NCBI RefSeq assembly: GCF_000801955.1
Contig: NZ_JSZO01000007.1
Location: 1-64,000 of the forward strand
DNA: 64,000 nt
Source: Ralstonia sp. A12
GTDB lineage: Bacteria > Pseudomonadota > Gammaproteobacteria > Burkholderiales > Burkholderiaceae
Direction of reading: 5' to 3'
Notes under the pieces: generated by a model
Told to the model about the DNA's origin: nothing
What the model saw: the letters and a program-made list of their open reading frames with translations, nothing else
The model's database searches: none
Translations under genes and position numbers: made by a program
Shown: one piece after another, positions 12,101 to 19,366 of the stretch
How the letters are laid out: every line of letters starts with the position of its first letter
Position numbering within the stretch: the first letter of the stretch is position 1

Positions 12101-12247
12101 ACCTCGCGTACGGCGGACAAGCACCGCCGCTATGCCGCGGAGATCGGCGTGAACGTCTACCTGGGCAAGCCGTACAACGAAGACGAACTACTGCAGCACC
12201 TGCGCAACCTGATCGGCGCGCGCGCGCCGGCGGCCAACGCTGGCTGA
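6149..12247 (+). CDS. chpA: Hybrid chemotaxis histidine kinase ChpA/PilL
   Basis: A very large CheA-type kinase of 2032 residues, centre of the Pil-Chp system. Histidine phosphotransfer sites are seen at His810 ('FHTLKGSGRMVGL'), His1097 ('AHTLQGSSAVVEL') and His1289 ('LHTVKGSARMAGAM'); a degenerate one is at His87 ('LHQAAGALLIVGL'). An acidic Pro/Glu/Val linker spans about 895-1030. The kinase core has the N box 'MIRNAVAHGIES' (about 1598), 'VDDGAGLNLDRIRARA' and 'GRGVGMDVVRAE', followed by a CheW-like domain (about 1731-1880) and a receiver (1906-2025; phospho-acceptor Asp1955, Lys in 'LGKPYNED'). The ATG at 6149 has GGAAG at 6139-6143; a TTG four codons earlier is less likely. Confidence 0.95.
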   Translation: MRHQSSAQPEESERASLEATGAAAGRPKSVVPARDLSALAWVAPNMRAALDDAVREFGEYAADVIANPEVIGARDTTSLRLAGQYLHQAAGALLIVGLRGIDVYCQAAKRLLEAVDAGTVQADVQTLDVFSRAVQALQEYVADLMAGMAEEPLRLFQPYQAVLARLGEERIHPADLWADELRHLPALLLPSRDLPGLARLRRKFELALLTALRAPASNADNAQADPAAAAAAYAPLEELLHGIRALEREPRRAGDDLQRDLWLVLALTFGALRAGLVPADMTAKRLAARVNLLLRQYSHNNVHLPQGLLTDALYLLAGMAYSNVPATPVGDDTLGPDIVACVQAFAIPPTHAPAGALHTRQYYALLPADATDTLQRVGRTLETLSQQAEPDAEETDAALQTLALHTEALGQPALLDLSQRLTEARGHDVAPTLQFLSRMLARPWALHGESGDLRSAWFAARCNELAEHARATQAGDAVPAPAWLSLLAEETAHRRTRAEQVRALQTQLASAETHLDAFEREGEQSGGLQEASRLFGEMQGAFAVIDAYEAVHATEAAQSTIAALEAAGEGAAADRERYLGALAANASGLQGFLDALSAGTELTGTQIDEIVIEGTLTPTERETAWHAFAFDAESGMLARRETQDDAQAAEHTATADVASPLQSLLDRLLAKHPVDPNDPLAAELRTALQEARDAAAIDDDPARRRRLEEALAQFDAWQVGSAGSLERLQAALAAPVAAPAEAAPAPAVAARDTQSIDAELLDIFLSEAEEVLAGVRTDLHALHAAAEAGPGGLAAGSDLDLLTQLRRAFHTLKGSGRMVGLTRYGEAAWAIEQVMNVWLAESRVPSHDLAALLTRAESELSTWAAAIAQSPQADHPIEPLVAAAERVRHGGPFVWLETVPEAHEPAEHAESQVPTAEAAAPLHLITAEPVELVVPEASVEPVVESHEAITLTWDDEPALPEVEAPMPEATAPLIEPEAIEPEAVEPLVSEPVIEPVEVEPAAELVEPLVQVEPAAEPVVADGDAKVIPFPFAQTGGAEEAPHDDGVKVIGPVRVSVALYNVYLQEADDLIRRLGVDFSEWRHEGRTPPSELALRAAHTLQGSSAVVELEPVRQLADALEQVLLNLNSRPVAMHPGDFRLLDQAVERMRGMLHQFAASVWPETDEPLRRGLEELCERVLVRPRLPLEPAPQAFVEAAQAENETAGLVDEPAFALPQDLVQLAPAYQAPAAEPAVGELVRQAPSDALDPALLEIFLEEAHVALPELGQHLRAWEAAPQDRATSGLLLRNLHTVKGSARMAGAMTLGQAAHEMESAIESGLRQNRVDDVLFRKLYVWFDRIQAHVDALGSGKVLPLDAGLAEAAEASLAEDETQAVPGTSMLPAVATTTNVDLTGTRSAEAEALEVAERQRAMVRVQARALDSLINDAGEVGAARARLESEVDALKTYLSELNDNVARLRSQVREIEIQAETQMESRIADAQAHAEAFDPLEFDRFTRLQELTRMMAESVNDVATVQQNLFRGFDQASLDLETQARLTRGLQRSLMRARMVQFDTVADRLYRVARQAASETGKEVRLFIKGGTVELDRSVLDRMGGPLEHMIRNAVAHGIESADERRAKGKSPAGDLTLEVQQEGNEVVLHFVDDGAGLNLDRIRARALERQLLAPDEEASDARLTEMIFTPGFSTADQVSELAGRGVGMDVVRAETVALGGRISLQTTPEVGTRFTIHLPLTTAITQVLLVRVGERVYAIPSGMIDHVQQLRPQALAEAYNAAALQLPTGPVPFHYFGALLEEAQAVTGGRKYSPAVVVRSGAERAAVHVDEVIGNREVVVKHIGPHLARLEGIAGATTLGDGEIVLIYNPVVLTQRFEREAAALGLPHGDQETTGAVAELTRSGSTDAVPGLATQPIVMVVDDSLTVRKVTQRLLTRSGYQAVLARDGVDALRQLQEITPDAMLVDIEMPHMDGFDLTRNVRADERIGATPIIMITSRTADKHRRYAAEIGVNVYLGKPYNEDELLQHLRNLIGARAPAANAG

Positions 12248-12263
12248 CGCGATCCATCGCAGC

Positions 12264-12302
12264 AATGACAACGGGCCGGTGTTCTACCGGCCCGTTGTCA
12301 TT
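12264..12302. terminator. Strong hairpin terminator between chpA and the minus-strand secreted gene
   Basis: A perfect 16-bp stem (12264-12279 with 12287-12302) closes a 7-base loop. Both arms end in short A/T runs (AA on one side, TTT on the other), so it can act in both directions. It lies 16 bp after the chpA stop and 25 bp from the end of the convergent gene. Confidence 0.85.
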
Positions 12303-12327
12303 TGCCAGGCGTGAGCGCGTCAGGCGG

Positions 12328-13005
12328 TCAGTTCGACTTGGCCAGCTTGGCGCAGTCCCAGCCGTGCGTGCGGATCTTGGTGAGCTGATCGATGGCCGGC
12401 GTGCGCCATGCGGTGGGCAACGTACAGGTGAGGTGCGACGGGCGCTTGCTGCTCGTGTCGCCGGGTTCGGGTTTGTCGGGCGGCACGTAGTCGGAGCGCA
12501 CCTCCCCGGTCAGGGCATTGACGCTATAGCGCTCCTGCAAGCCCGTCATGGTGTCTCTTGAGTGGAGGGTCCAGCCGGCAACCACCCAGCGTCCGTCCCG
12601 CATCGTGAGCACCCAGTCTTCCCCCCAGCGCTCGCGCGAGCCGCCCAGGTTGCTCACGAACAGCGAGCCGCGCTTGATCTCCAGCGCCACGAGCGGGTCC
12701 GCGATCATGCCGCCGCATTCCTGGCACATGGTGATGTCGTTGCTGGCCAGCGACAATTTGCCGCCGGTGTAGATGCGCAGGCGGCGATCGCCATCCGGGT
12801 TGTTCTTGGGCGTGAGCACGTCGACGCAGGCATCGACGGCGGCGGGTTTGCCGATCGCGCCACGCACGCTGCGCTCGACCGTGTAGCCGGCGTCGGGTGC
12901 AGCACAAGGCTTGATGGCATCGGCGTGAGCTGGGCCGGACATCAGGCACCCTGCCGCCGTCACCAGAGCGGCAAACAGCGGGGTACAACGTTGCATCATG
13001 CGCAT
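12328..13005 (-). CDS. Secreted Cys-containing protein of unknown function
   Basis: A 225-residue protein not recognised by family. Residues 1-28 form a signal peptide ('MRMMQRCTPLFAALVTAAG' with cleavage after 'GPAHA'), so it is exported to the periplasm or beyond. The mature part holds six cysteines including a 'CQECGG' motif near its middle, plus 'WVLTMRDGRWVVAGWTL', suggesting a disulphide-linked beta-rich domain or a metal-holding CxxC. GGAGAT lies just upstream of the chosen ATG at 13005. A 62-codon upstream extension is rejected because it would bury the signal peptide and overlap the photolyase gene. It is probably a single-gene unit. Confidence 0.75.
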   Translation of the reverse strand: MRMMQRCTPLFAALVTAAGCLMSGPAHADAIKPCAAPDAGYTVERSVRGAIGKPAAVDACVDVLTPKNNPDGDRRLRIYTGGKLSLASNDITMCQECGGMIADPLVALEIKRGSLFVSNLGGSRERWGEDWVLTMRDGRWVVAGWTLHSRDTMTGLQERYSVNALTGEVRSDYVPPDKPEPGDTSSKRPSHLTCTLPTAWRTPAIDQLTKIRTHGWDCAKLAKSN

Positions 13006-13060
13006 CGCGCATCTCCATGGACGAAAACGCGCAGGAGTATCGCGCAGTGCGATCAGGCTG

Positions 13061-14608
13061 TCACGAGTGCCGATGCAGCGTCGCTGCCTCCGCAGCGGAG
13101 GTGCGCTCCGCCTTGGTAACCGCGTAGCGGTCGAGCGTGGCGGCGCGTGCGCCAGCATGCTCAACGATGGGGTGCGGGTACGTTTGACCAAGCACCACGC
13201 CGGCTTCCTTCAGCACGTCGGCCGGTGCTGTCCACGGCGCGTGGATGTACTTGTCGGGCAGCCCCGCAAGCTGCGGCAGGTACTTGCGGATGAAGCGGCC
13301 TTGCGGATCGAACTTCTCCGATTGCGTGACCGGGTTGAAGATGCGGAACCACGGTTGCGCATCACACCCAGTGGACGCGGCCCACTGCCAGCCACCGTTG
13401 TTGGCGGCAAAATCGAAATCGTTGAGGACGTCGGCAAAGTACTGCTCACCGCGCCGCCAATCGATGCCCAGGTCTTTGATGAGGAAGCTCGCGGCCACCA
13501 TGCGCAGGCGGTTGTGCATGTAGCCGCTCTGGAAGATCTGCAGCATGGCGGCGTCCACCAGCGGGTAACCGGTGCGGGCGGCCCTCCAGGCTGCGAAGCG
13601 TGCATCGCTGGTCTCACCGTCCACCCAGCGGATGCGGTCGAACTCCGGGTGAAATGAGGCACCATCCGCCAGGTCCGGACGGTGGTGCAGGATCATGAAA
13701 TAGAAGTCGCGCCAGATCAGCTCCGACAGCCACGTCGCCGCGCCCCGGCTGCCGCGCAGCATGGCGGCATGCGCGCGCGCCGCCAGCGCGCGGATGGACA
13801 CGGTGCCAAAGCGCAGATGTGTCGAGAGATAGCTCGGCCCGCGTACGGCGGGGAAATCGCGGCGCGCGTGGTAGTCGTCCATGCGGTCTTCGAAGTCATC
13901 GAGCAATGCTTCGCCGCCGGACATGCCGGTGGGCAGGGCGATCTCCGCGAGGTTGGAGCGTGTGAAGCCCATTGCCTCCAGCGAAGGCGTGGCGTGCACC
14001 AGCGCCTGCGGTGGCTTGGCCAGCGCGCCGAAGTGGGCTTCCGTCGGATACGCGCGCAAGTCGAACGGCGTGAGTGCGGCCAGCCACGCGTTCTTGTAGG
14101 GCGTGAAGACGCCATACGGCTTGCCTTGACCGTTAAGCACCTCGTCGCGCTCGAAGATCACCTGATCCTTGAAGTCGAACCAAGCACACGGCTGCTGTGC
14201 GAGTACCTTGCGCACCGCTTCGTCACGGGCCTGCGCGGCGGGCTCCTCGTCATGGTTGGCGAAGACCGCCTCGATGTTGAGTTGGCGTGCGAGGTCGGGA
14301 ATGGCGTGGCGCGGGTGGTCGTGCAGGACGATGAGGTCGCCACCCGCTTCGCGCAGGGTGGTGCGCAGTTCCTCGACGCACGCGCGGATGAATTCAATGC
14401 GGCGGTCCGCCTTGAGCCCGCGCGCGAGCAGCGCGTCAAGGATGTCGAGGTCGAACACGAACACGCAATAGACCTCGCGGCAGTGGCGCAGGGCATAATG
14501 CAGCGCCGCGTGGTCAAAGTGCCGCAGATCGCGCCGGAACCATACCAGCCCGCGCTGAAAATGCGCTCCGATGGCGTAGGGCTGGCGGTTTCCGGTGGTG
14601 GGCGGCAT
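13061..14608 (-). CDS. phrB: Deoxyribodipyrimidine photolyase (class I CPD)
   Basis: A flavoenzyme that repairs UV-induced cyclobutane pyrimidine dimers using light. The N-terminal alpha/beta domain begins with 'LVWFRRDLRHFDHAAL', the signature of the photolyase/cryptochrome family. The C-terminal FAD domain has 'STGCDAQPWFRIFNP' and 'QSEKFDPQGRFIRKYLP', the latter contacting FAD and DNA. With the start at MPPTTGNRQ the protein has 515 residues; a 27-codon extension to 14689 is possible but not supported. It is divergent from rsuA, with 90 bp between the start codons. Confidence 0.95.
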   Translation of the reverse strand: MPPTTGNRQPYAIGAHFQRGLVWFRRDLRHFDHAALHYALRHCREVYCVFVFDLDILDALLARGLKADRRIEFIRACVEELRTTLREAGGDLIVLHDHPRHAIPDLARQLNIEAVFANHDEEPAAQARDEAVRKVLAQQPCAWFDFKDQVIFERDEVLNGQGKPYGVFTPYKNAWLAALTPFDLRAYPTEAHFGALAKPPQALVHATPSLEAMGFTRSNLAEIALPTGMSGGEALLDDFEDRMDDYHARRDFPAVRGPSYLSTHLRFGTVSIRALAARAHAAMLRGSRGAATWLSELIWRDFYFMILHHRPDLADGASFHPEFDRIRWVDGETSDARFAAWRAARTGYPLVDAAMLQIFQSGYMHNRLRMVAASFLIKDLGIDWRRGEQYFADVLNDFDFAANNGGWQWAASTGCDAQPWFRIFNPVTQSEKFDPQGRFIRKYLPQLAGLPDKYIHAPWTAPADVLKEAGVVLGQTYPHPIVEHAGARAATLDRYAVTKAERTSAAEAATLHRHS

Positions 14609-14698
14609 CGGGTGCGGTCGGCTGGTCTGGAGATCGGCCGAGCGTATACGAAAATCCCCGCAAGAACCGCGCCGCATTCTCTTCTTCACGTTGTTGCC

Positions 14699-15451
14699 AT
14701 GACTGCTTCATCTGCTCGTCTTCCGCTGTATCGCATCCTGCAATCCCAGGGCTTCGGCACGCGCCGCTATTGCAAGGACCTCGTGCTCGCCGGGCTGGTG
14801 TTCATCAACGACGTCGAAATGGAAGACCCCGACGCGCTGGTCGACACCGCCGGCCTGGTGCTGGACGTGGACGGCGAGCGCTGGACGTACCACGCCCGCG
14901 CCTACCTGATGATCAACAAGCCGGCAGGGGTGGAGTGTTCGCAAAAGCCGAAGCACCATCCGAGCGTGTACACGCTGCTGCCCGTGCCGCTGCGCGAGCG
15001 CGGCGTGCAGTGCGTGGGCCGCCTCGACCAGGACACCACCGGCCTGCTGCTGCTCACCGACGATGGCCAGTTCGTCCACACGCTCACCAGCCCACGCCAC
15101 CAGGTGCCCAAGGTGTACGAAATCACCACCGCTGAACCCGTGACCGACGCACAGGTCGCCCAGCTGTGCGCTGGTGTGCTGCTGGACGATGAGGATGAAA
15201 ACGTGATCGCGGCCTGGGCCGAGCGCGTCGATACGCACCACCTGCGCATGGCGCTCACGCAGGGCAAATACCACCAGGTAAAACGCATGGTGGCCGCGAC
15301 CGGCAACCATGTGACCGGGCTGCACCGGAGCGCCATAGGCGGGCTGTCGCTGGGGGCTGACCTGGCGCCGGGCGAATGGCGCTGGCTGGATGCCGCCGAC
15401 ATCGAAGCGCTGAACACGACGCCGGAGCGCCAAGGCGCTTCGGGTGCGTGA
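14699..15451 (+). CDS. rsuA: 16S rRNA pseudouridine(516) synthase
   Basis: Converts U516 of 16S rRNA to pseudouridine during small-subunit assembly. The 250-residue protein has an N-terminal S4-like RNA-binding segment ('YRILQSQGFGTRRYCKDLV') and the catalytic RsuA motif 'GRLDQDTTGLLLLTDDG', where the Asp of 'RLDQD' is the nucleophile. 'TSPRHQVPKVYEI' follows, as in RsuA rather than RluB/E. The same frame is open for about 1 kb upstream over the photolyase gene, but the family N-terminus fixes the start at the ATG at 14699. Confidence 0.92.
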   Translation: MTASSARLPLYRILQSQGFGTRRYCKDLVLAGLVFINDVEMEDPDALVDTAGLVLDVDGERWTYHARAYLMINKPAGVECSQKPKHHPSVYTLLPVPLRERGVQCVGRLDQDTTGLLLLTDDGQFVHTLTSPRHQVPKVYEITTAEPVTDAQVAQLCAGVLLDDEDENVIAAWAERVDTHHLRMALTQGKYHQVKRMVAATGNHVTGLHRSAIGGLSLGADLAPGEWRWLDAADIEALNTTPERQGASGA

Positions 15452-15534
15452 GTCACCACAAAAACCCCTACCCCCAAGGCTGACTCCTCCAAATGAAAGG
15501 GGCGATGGCCGGGGGCTTTTGGTAAACTAGTCGC

Positions 15535-16107
15535 ATGGCCTCGCCGGACGCACCCATCAATCTCACGAATCAGTTCCTGATCGCTATGCCCGGCATGGCG
15601 GACTCCACGTTTTCGGGCACGGTGGTGTACATGTGCGAGCACAACGAGCGCGGCGCGCTCGGCCTCGTGATCAACCGGCCCATCGACATCGACTTGGCGA
15701 CGCTGTTCGACAAGATTGATCTCAAGCTCGAAATCCATCCCCTCGCAGAACAGCCTGTGTATTACGGCGGCCCGGTGCAGACCGAGCGCGGCTTTGTGCT
15801 GCATGACGCCACGGGCGCGTATTCGTCGTCGTTGGCGGTGCCGGGCGGGCTGGAAATGACCACCTCCAAGGATGTGCTCGAAGCCGTCGCCCAGGGCGGC
15901 GGGCCGCAGCGCTTCATCCTGACCCTCGGGTATGCCGGCTGGAGCGCCGGCCAACTGGAGGACGAGCTCAGCCGCAACGGCTGGCTGACCGTGCAGGCTG
16001 ATCCCGAAATCATCTTCAACGTACCTGCCGAGGGGCGGTTTGCCGCTGCGCTGAACCTGCTTGGCATCAACCCGGCCATGCTGTCGGGCGAGGCAGGGCA
16101 TGCCTGA
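15535..16107 (+). CDS. yqgE: YqgE/AlgH family (UPF0301) protein
   Basis: A 190-residue cytosolic protein of the UPF0301 family, whose biochemical role is not established; AlgH in Pseudomonas was linked to alginate expression. Family hallmarks are '[14 protein letters not shown]', '[20 protein letters not shown]', '[15 protein letters not shown]' and '[15 protein letters not shown]'. The stop overlaps the ruvX start by 8 bp, so the two are probably translationally coupled, an arrangement conserved in many proteobacteria. Confidence 0.93.
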   Translation: MASPDAPINLTNQFLIAMPGMADSTFSGTVVYMCEHNERGALGLVINRPIDIDLATLFDKIDLKLEIHPLAEQPVYYGGPVQTERGFVLHDATGAYSSSLAVPGGLEMTTSKDVLEAVAQGGGPQRFILTLGYAGWSAGQLEDELSRNGWLTVQADPEIIFNVPAEGRFAAALNLLGINPAMLSGEAGHA

Positions 16108-16534
16108 GCCGGCGCGTCCGGTACTTGCCTCCGTGCCCACAGACGGCACTTTGCTGGCATTCGATTACGGCGAAAAGCGCATTGGCGTGGCGCTCGGCAA
16201 TACGGTGTCGCGCTCGGCGCGGGCGCTGGAAACCATTCCCAACCGCTCGGTCGATTTCCGTTTCGAGCAGATCACGCGCCTGATCAACGAATGGCAGCCG
16301 GTCGGCTTCGTGGTCGGCATGCCCGTGCACCCCGATGGCGACGAGCAGCCGATGATCAAGCTCGCCAAGCGCTTCGGCAATCAATTGCATGGCCGCTATG
16401 GCCTGCCGGTCACCTGGGTGGACGAGCGTTATTCCTCGATCGCCGCCCAGGATGCCGGCGCCTCCGACGATGTGCTCGACGCAGAAGCCGCGCGCATCAT
16501 CCTCCAACAGTTCTTCGACGAATCACACGCATGA
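16100..16534 (+). CDS. ruvX: RuvX/YqgF-type putative Holliday junction resolvase and rRNA-processing nuclease
   Basis: A 144-residue RNase H-fold protein. Family members act in pre-16S rRNA 5'-end maturation, and a role in recombination has been proposed. The first acidic motif is '[16 protein letters not shown]', the second '[15 protein letters not shown]' and the third 'TWVDERYSS', so the catalytic acids are in place. It starts inside the end of yqgE and its stop overlaps the pyrR start by four bases (ATGA). Confidence 0.93.
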   Translation: MPEPARPVLASVPTDGTLLAFDYGEKRIGVALGNTVSRSARALETIPNRSVDFRFEQITRLINEWQPVGFVVGMPVHPDGDEQPMIKLAKRFGNQLHGRYGLPVTWVDERYSSIAAQDAGASDDVLDAEAARIILQQFFDESHA

Positions 16535-17049
16535 CATCGCAACAGATCGATGCCGAGGCGCTGTACCAGAGCCTCGTCGCACAACTGCGCACGCGCATGG
16601 CCGATGGCCATGCCTGGTCGGTGGCCGGAATCGTCAGCGGCGGCGCCTGGATCGCCAAGCGCCTGGCGCATGACCTGGGCCTGCCGGAATACGGTGTTGT
16701 CAACGTCGCCCTGCACCGAGACGACTACGCTAAGAAGGGCCTGCACGCCCAGGCCCAGCCGACCACGCTGCCGTTCGACGTGAACGAGCGCCGCATCCTG
16801 CTGGTGGACGACGTGCTGGCCAGCGGCCGCACCATTCGCGCGGCCATCAACGAGCTGTTCGACTACGGCCGCCCGGCTGCGGTGGAACTGGCGGTGCTGG
16901 TCGACCGCGGCGAGCGTCAATTGCCGGTCGCCCCGGATTACATCGGCGAGCGCATCACGCTGCCGGCCAACGAGTCGCTCGTGCTGAGCGAATCCGGCGA
17001 AGGTGCCTCCGCACGCTTCACCTTCACGCGCGAGCCCAAGGGTGCCTGA
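16531..17049 (+). CDS. pyrR: PyrR bifunctional protein, pyrimidine regulator and uracil phosphoribosyltransferase
   Basis: A 172-residue type I phosphoribosyltransferase of the PyrR family. The PRPP loop is '[21 protein letters not shown]', here cited as the span at residues 89-109. '[13 protein letters not shown]' is the pyrophosphate-side loop and 'ALHRDDY' the flexible-loop segment. In Gram-positives PyrR controls pyr mRNA attenuation. No attenuator hairpin is evident before pyrB, so in this organism the role may be enzymatic or regulatory by another route. ATGA overlap with ruvX; 59 bp before pyrB. Confidence 0.9.
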   Translation: MTSQQIDAEALYQSLVAQLRTRMADGHAWSVAGIVSGGAWIAKRLAHDLGLPEYGVVNVALHRDDYAKKGLHAQAQPTTLPFDVNERRILLVDDVLASGRTIRAAINELFDYGRPAAVELAVLVDRGERQLPVAPDYIGERITLPANESLVLSESGEGASARFTFTREPKGA

Positions 17050-17108
17050 GCTCGCACGCTGCATCGCTTCTGCTTTGTACTGACTTGTACTGACCGCTTT
17101 CGTCCCTC

Positions 17109-18080
17109 ATGCCCAAGACTTTCGCCAACCCGCAGCTCACGAAAAACGGCGAGCTCAAGCACCTGCTGTCGATCGAGGGGCTGTCGCGCGACATCCTCAC
17201 GCACGTGCTGGATACCGCCCAGCAGTTCGTCTCCGTATCGGATTCCGACCGCGAGGTAAAGAAGGTGCCGCTGCTGCGCGGCAAGAGCGTGTTCAACCTG
17301 TTCTTCGAGAACTCCACGCGCACGCGCACCACGTTCGAGATCGCGGCCAAGCGGCTCTCGGCGGACGTGATCAACCTGAACATCAATGCGTCGTCCACTA
17401 GCAAGGGTGAGTCGCTGCTCGACACGATCAACAACCTGTCGGCCATGCAGGCGGACATGTTTGTCGTGCGGCATGCCAGCTCGGGCGCGCCGTACCTGAT
17501 TGCCGAGCACGTTGCACCGCACGTGCACGTGATCAACGCGGGCGATGGCCGCCATGCGCACCCCACGCAGGGGCTCCTCGACATGTTCACCATCCGCCAC
17601 TACAAGAAGGATTTCTCCAACCTGACGGTGGCGATCGTCGGCGACATCCTGCACTCGCGCGTGGCGCGTTCCGACATCCACGCGCTGACGACGCTGGGTT
17701 GCGCCGAAGTGCGTGCCATCGGCCCGCGCACGCTGCTGCCGGGTGGTCTGGAGCACATGGGCGTGCGCGTCTTCCACAACATGGAAGAAGGCCTCAAGGG
17801 CGTGGACGTGGTCATCATGCTGCGCCTGCAGAACGAGCGCATGAGCGGTGCGCTGCTGCCCTCCGCACAGGAATACTTCAAGGCGTACGGCCTCACGCAG
17901 GAGCGCCTGGCGCTGGCAAAACCCGACGCCATCGTCATGCACCCAGGCCCGATGAACCGCGGCGTGGAGATCGACTCCGCCGTGGCCGACGGCGCGCAAT
18001 CGGTGATCCTGAACCAGGTGACGTTCGGCATCGCGGTCCGCATGGCGGTGATGGGCATCGTGGCTGGCAACAACGACTAA
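17109..18080 (+). CDS. pyrB: Aspartate carbamoyltransferase catalytic subunit
   Basis: Condenses aspartate and carbamoyl phosphate to N-carbamoyl-aspartate, the committed step of pyrimidine synthesis. The 323-residue protein has the carbamoyl-phosphate motif '[13 protein letters not shown]', '[14 protein letters not shown]' and '[13 protein letters not shown]'. No pyrI regulatory gene follows. Instead the pyrC'-type gene starts 8 bp later, as in the Pseudomonas-type class A ATCase, whose subunits form a dodecamer with an inactive dihydroorotase-like partner. Confidence 0.97.
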   Translation: MPKTFANPQLTKNGELKHLLSIEGLSRDILTHVLDTAQQFVSVSDSDREVKKVPLLRGKSVFNLFFENSTRTRTTFEIAAKRLSADVINLNINASSTSKGESLLDTINNLSAMQADMFVVRHASSGAPYLIAEHVAPHVHVINAGDGRHAHPTQGLLDMFTIRHYKKDFSNLTVAIVGDILHSRVARSDIHALTTLGCAEVRAIGPRTLLPGGLEHMGVRVFHNMEEGLKGVDVVIMLRLQNERMSGALLPSAQEYFKAYGLTQERLALAKPDAIVMHPGPMNRGVEIDSAVADGAQSVILNQVTFGIAVRMAVMGIVAGNND

Positions 18081-18088
18081 GAAGACCG

Positions 18089-19366
18089 ATGAAACTGCAT
18101 ATCAAAGGCGGCCGCCTGATCGACCCGGCCAACGGCATCGACGCACAACAGGATCTGTACATCGCAGCGGGCAAGGTGGTCGGTGTCGGCCACGCGCCGG
18201 CGGATTTCCACGCCAACAAGACGGTCGACGCGACGGGCCTGATCGTCTGCCCAGGCTTCATCGACCTGTCTGCGCGCCTGCGCGAGCCGGGCTTCGAATA
18301 CAAGGCGACGCTCGAATCGGAAATGGCTGCGGCCATGGCCGGCGGTGTGACCTCTCTGGTATGCCCGCCGGATACCGATCCGGTGCTCGACGAGCCTGGC
18401 CTGGTCGAGATGCTCAAGTTTCGCGCGCGCAACCTGAATCAGGCGCACGTGTATCCGCTGGGCGCGCTCACCGTGGGCCTGAAAGGGGCGGTGCTGACCG
18501 AGATGGCCGAGCTGACCGAATCGGGCTGCGTCGGCTTCTCGCAGACGGATGCGCCGATGGCTGACACGCAGGTGCTGATGCGCGCGCTGCAGTACGCGCG
18601 CACCTTTGGCTTTACCGTTTGGCTGCGTCCCGAGGATCCGTACCTGGGCAAGGGCGGCGTGGCGGCGAGCGGCCCGCTGGCTTCGCGCATGGGCCTCTCT
18701 GGTGTGCCTGTGATTGCCGAGACCGTGCGCCTGCATACCATCTTTGAACTGATGCGCAGCACTGGCGCGCGCGTGCACCTGTGCCGCTTGTCGTCGGCTG
18801 CCGGCCTCGAACTTGTGCGCAATGCCAAGGCAGAAGGCCTGGCGGTTACGTGCGACGTGAACGTCCATCACATCTCGCTGACCGACGTCGACATCGGTTA
18901 CTTCAATTCGCAGATGCGCTTTGTGCCGCCGCTGCGCTCGGGCCGCGACCGCGACGGTATCGTGCGTGCACTGGCCGATGGCACCATCGACGCCATCTGC
19001 TCGGACCACACGCCCGTGGACGACGACGAGAAGCTGCTGCCGTTTGCCGAGGCCACGCCTGGCGCGACCGGCCTCGAGACCCTGCTGCCGCTGACGCTGC
19101 GTTGGGCCGCCGAGCACAAGGTCGAGCTGCCGAAGGCACTGGCCCGCATCACCAGTGAACCGGCGCGCGTGTTGGGCTTGCAAGCGGGTTCGCTGGAAGT
19201 GGGCGCGATGGCCGACGTGTGCGTGTTCGATCCGGCCGCCACGTGGAAGCTCGAACCGCGCAGCCTGCGCAGCCAGGGCAAGAACTCGCCGTACCTGGGC
19301 TTTGAGTTGGCAGGCCGCGTACGTGCGACGCTGGTTGCTGGCCACCTTGCCTATGACGGGCATTGA
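18089..19366 (+). CDS. pyrX: Dihydroorotase-like protein PyrC' (PyrX), probably non-catalytic
   Basis: A 425-residue amidohydrolase-fold protein related to class I dihydroorotase. The metal-binding motif of active enzymes (Asp-x-His-x-His before 'LREPG') reads D59-L-S-A-R63: both metal-ligand His are replaced, by Ser61 and Arg63. The rest of the fold is kept ('DVNVHHISLTD', 'AICSDHTPVD', 'GATGLETLLPL'). In Pseudomonas, such a PyrC' is inactive but needed to assemble the ATCase complex, and the same role is inferred here. A catalytic pyrC must lie elsewhere. Its end overlaps the start of plsC by 14 bp. Confidence 0.93.
   Translation: MKLHIKGGRLIDPANGIDAQQDLYIAAGKVVGVGHAPADFHANKTVDATGLIVCPGFIDLSARLREPGFEYKATLESEMAAAMAGGVTSLVCPPDTDPVLDEPGLVEMLKFRARNLNQAHVYPLGALTVGLKGAVLTEMAELTESGCVGFSQTDAPMADTQVLMRALQYARTFGFTVWLRPEDPYLGKGGVAASGPLASRMGLSGVPVIAETVRLHTIFELMRSTGARVHLCRLSSAAGLELVRNAKAEGLAVTCDVNVHHISLTDVDIGYFNSQMRFVPPLRSGRDRDGIVRALADGTIDAICSDHTPVDDDEKLLPFAEATPGATGLETLLPLTLRWAAEHKVELPKALARITSEPARVLGLQAGSLEVGAMADVCVFDPAATWKLEPRSLRSQGKNSPYLGFELAGRVRATLVAGHLAYDGH

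Noticed and set aside
10127-12124. Minus-strand open frame of about 660 codons opposite the chpA kinase core
   Set aside because: The kinase, CheW and receiver motifs are unambiguous on the plus strand.
13682-14698. Long plus-strand open frame opposite the photolyase gene, continuous with rsuA
   Set aside because: The photolyase on the minus strand has clear family motifs throughout, and RsuA homology begins only at 14699. The open frame is a by-product of high G+C content.
16534-17108. PyrR-responsive attenuator before pyrB
   Set aside because: The 59-bp gap between pyrR and pyrB has no terminator/antiterminator pair or T-run.
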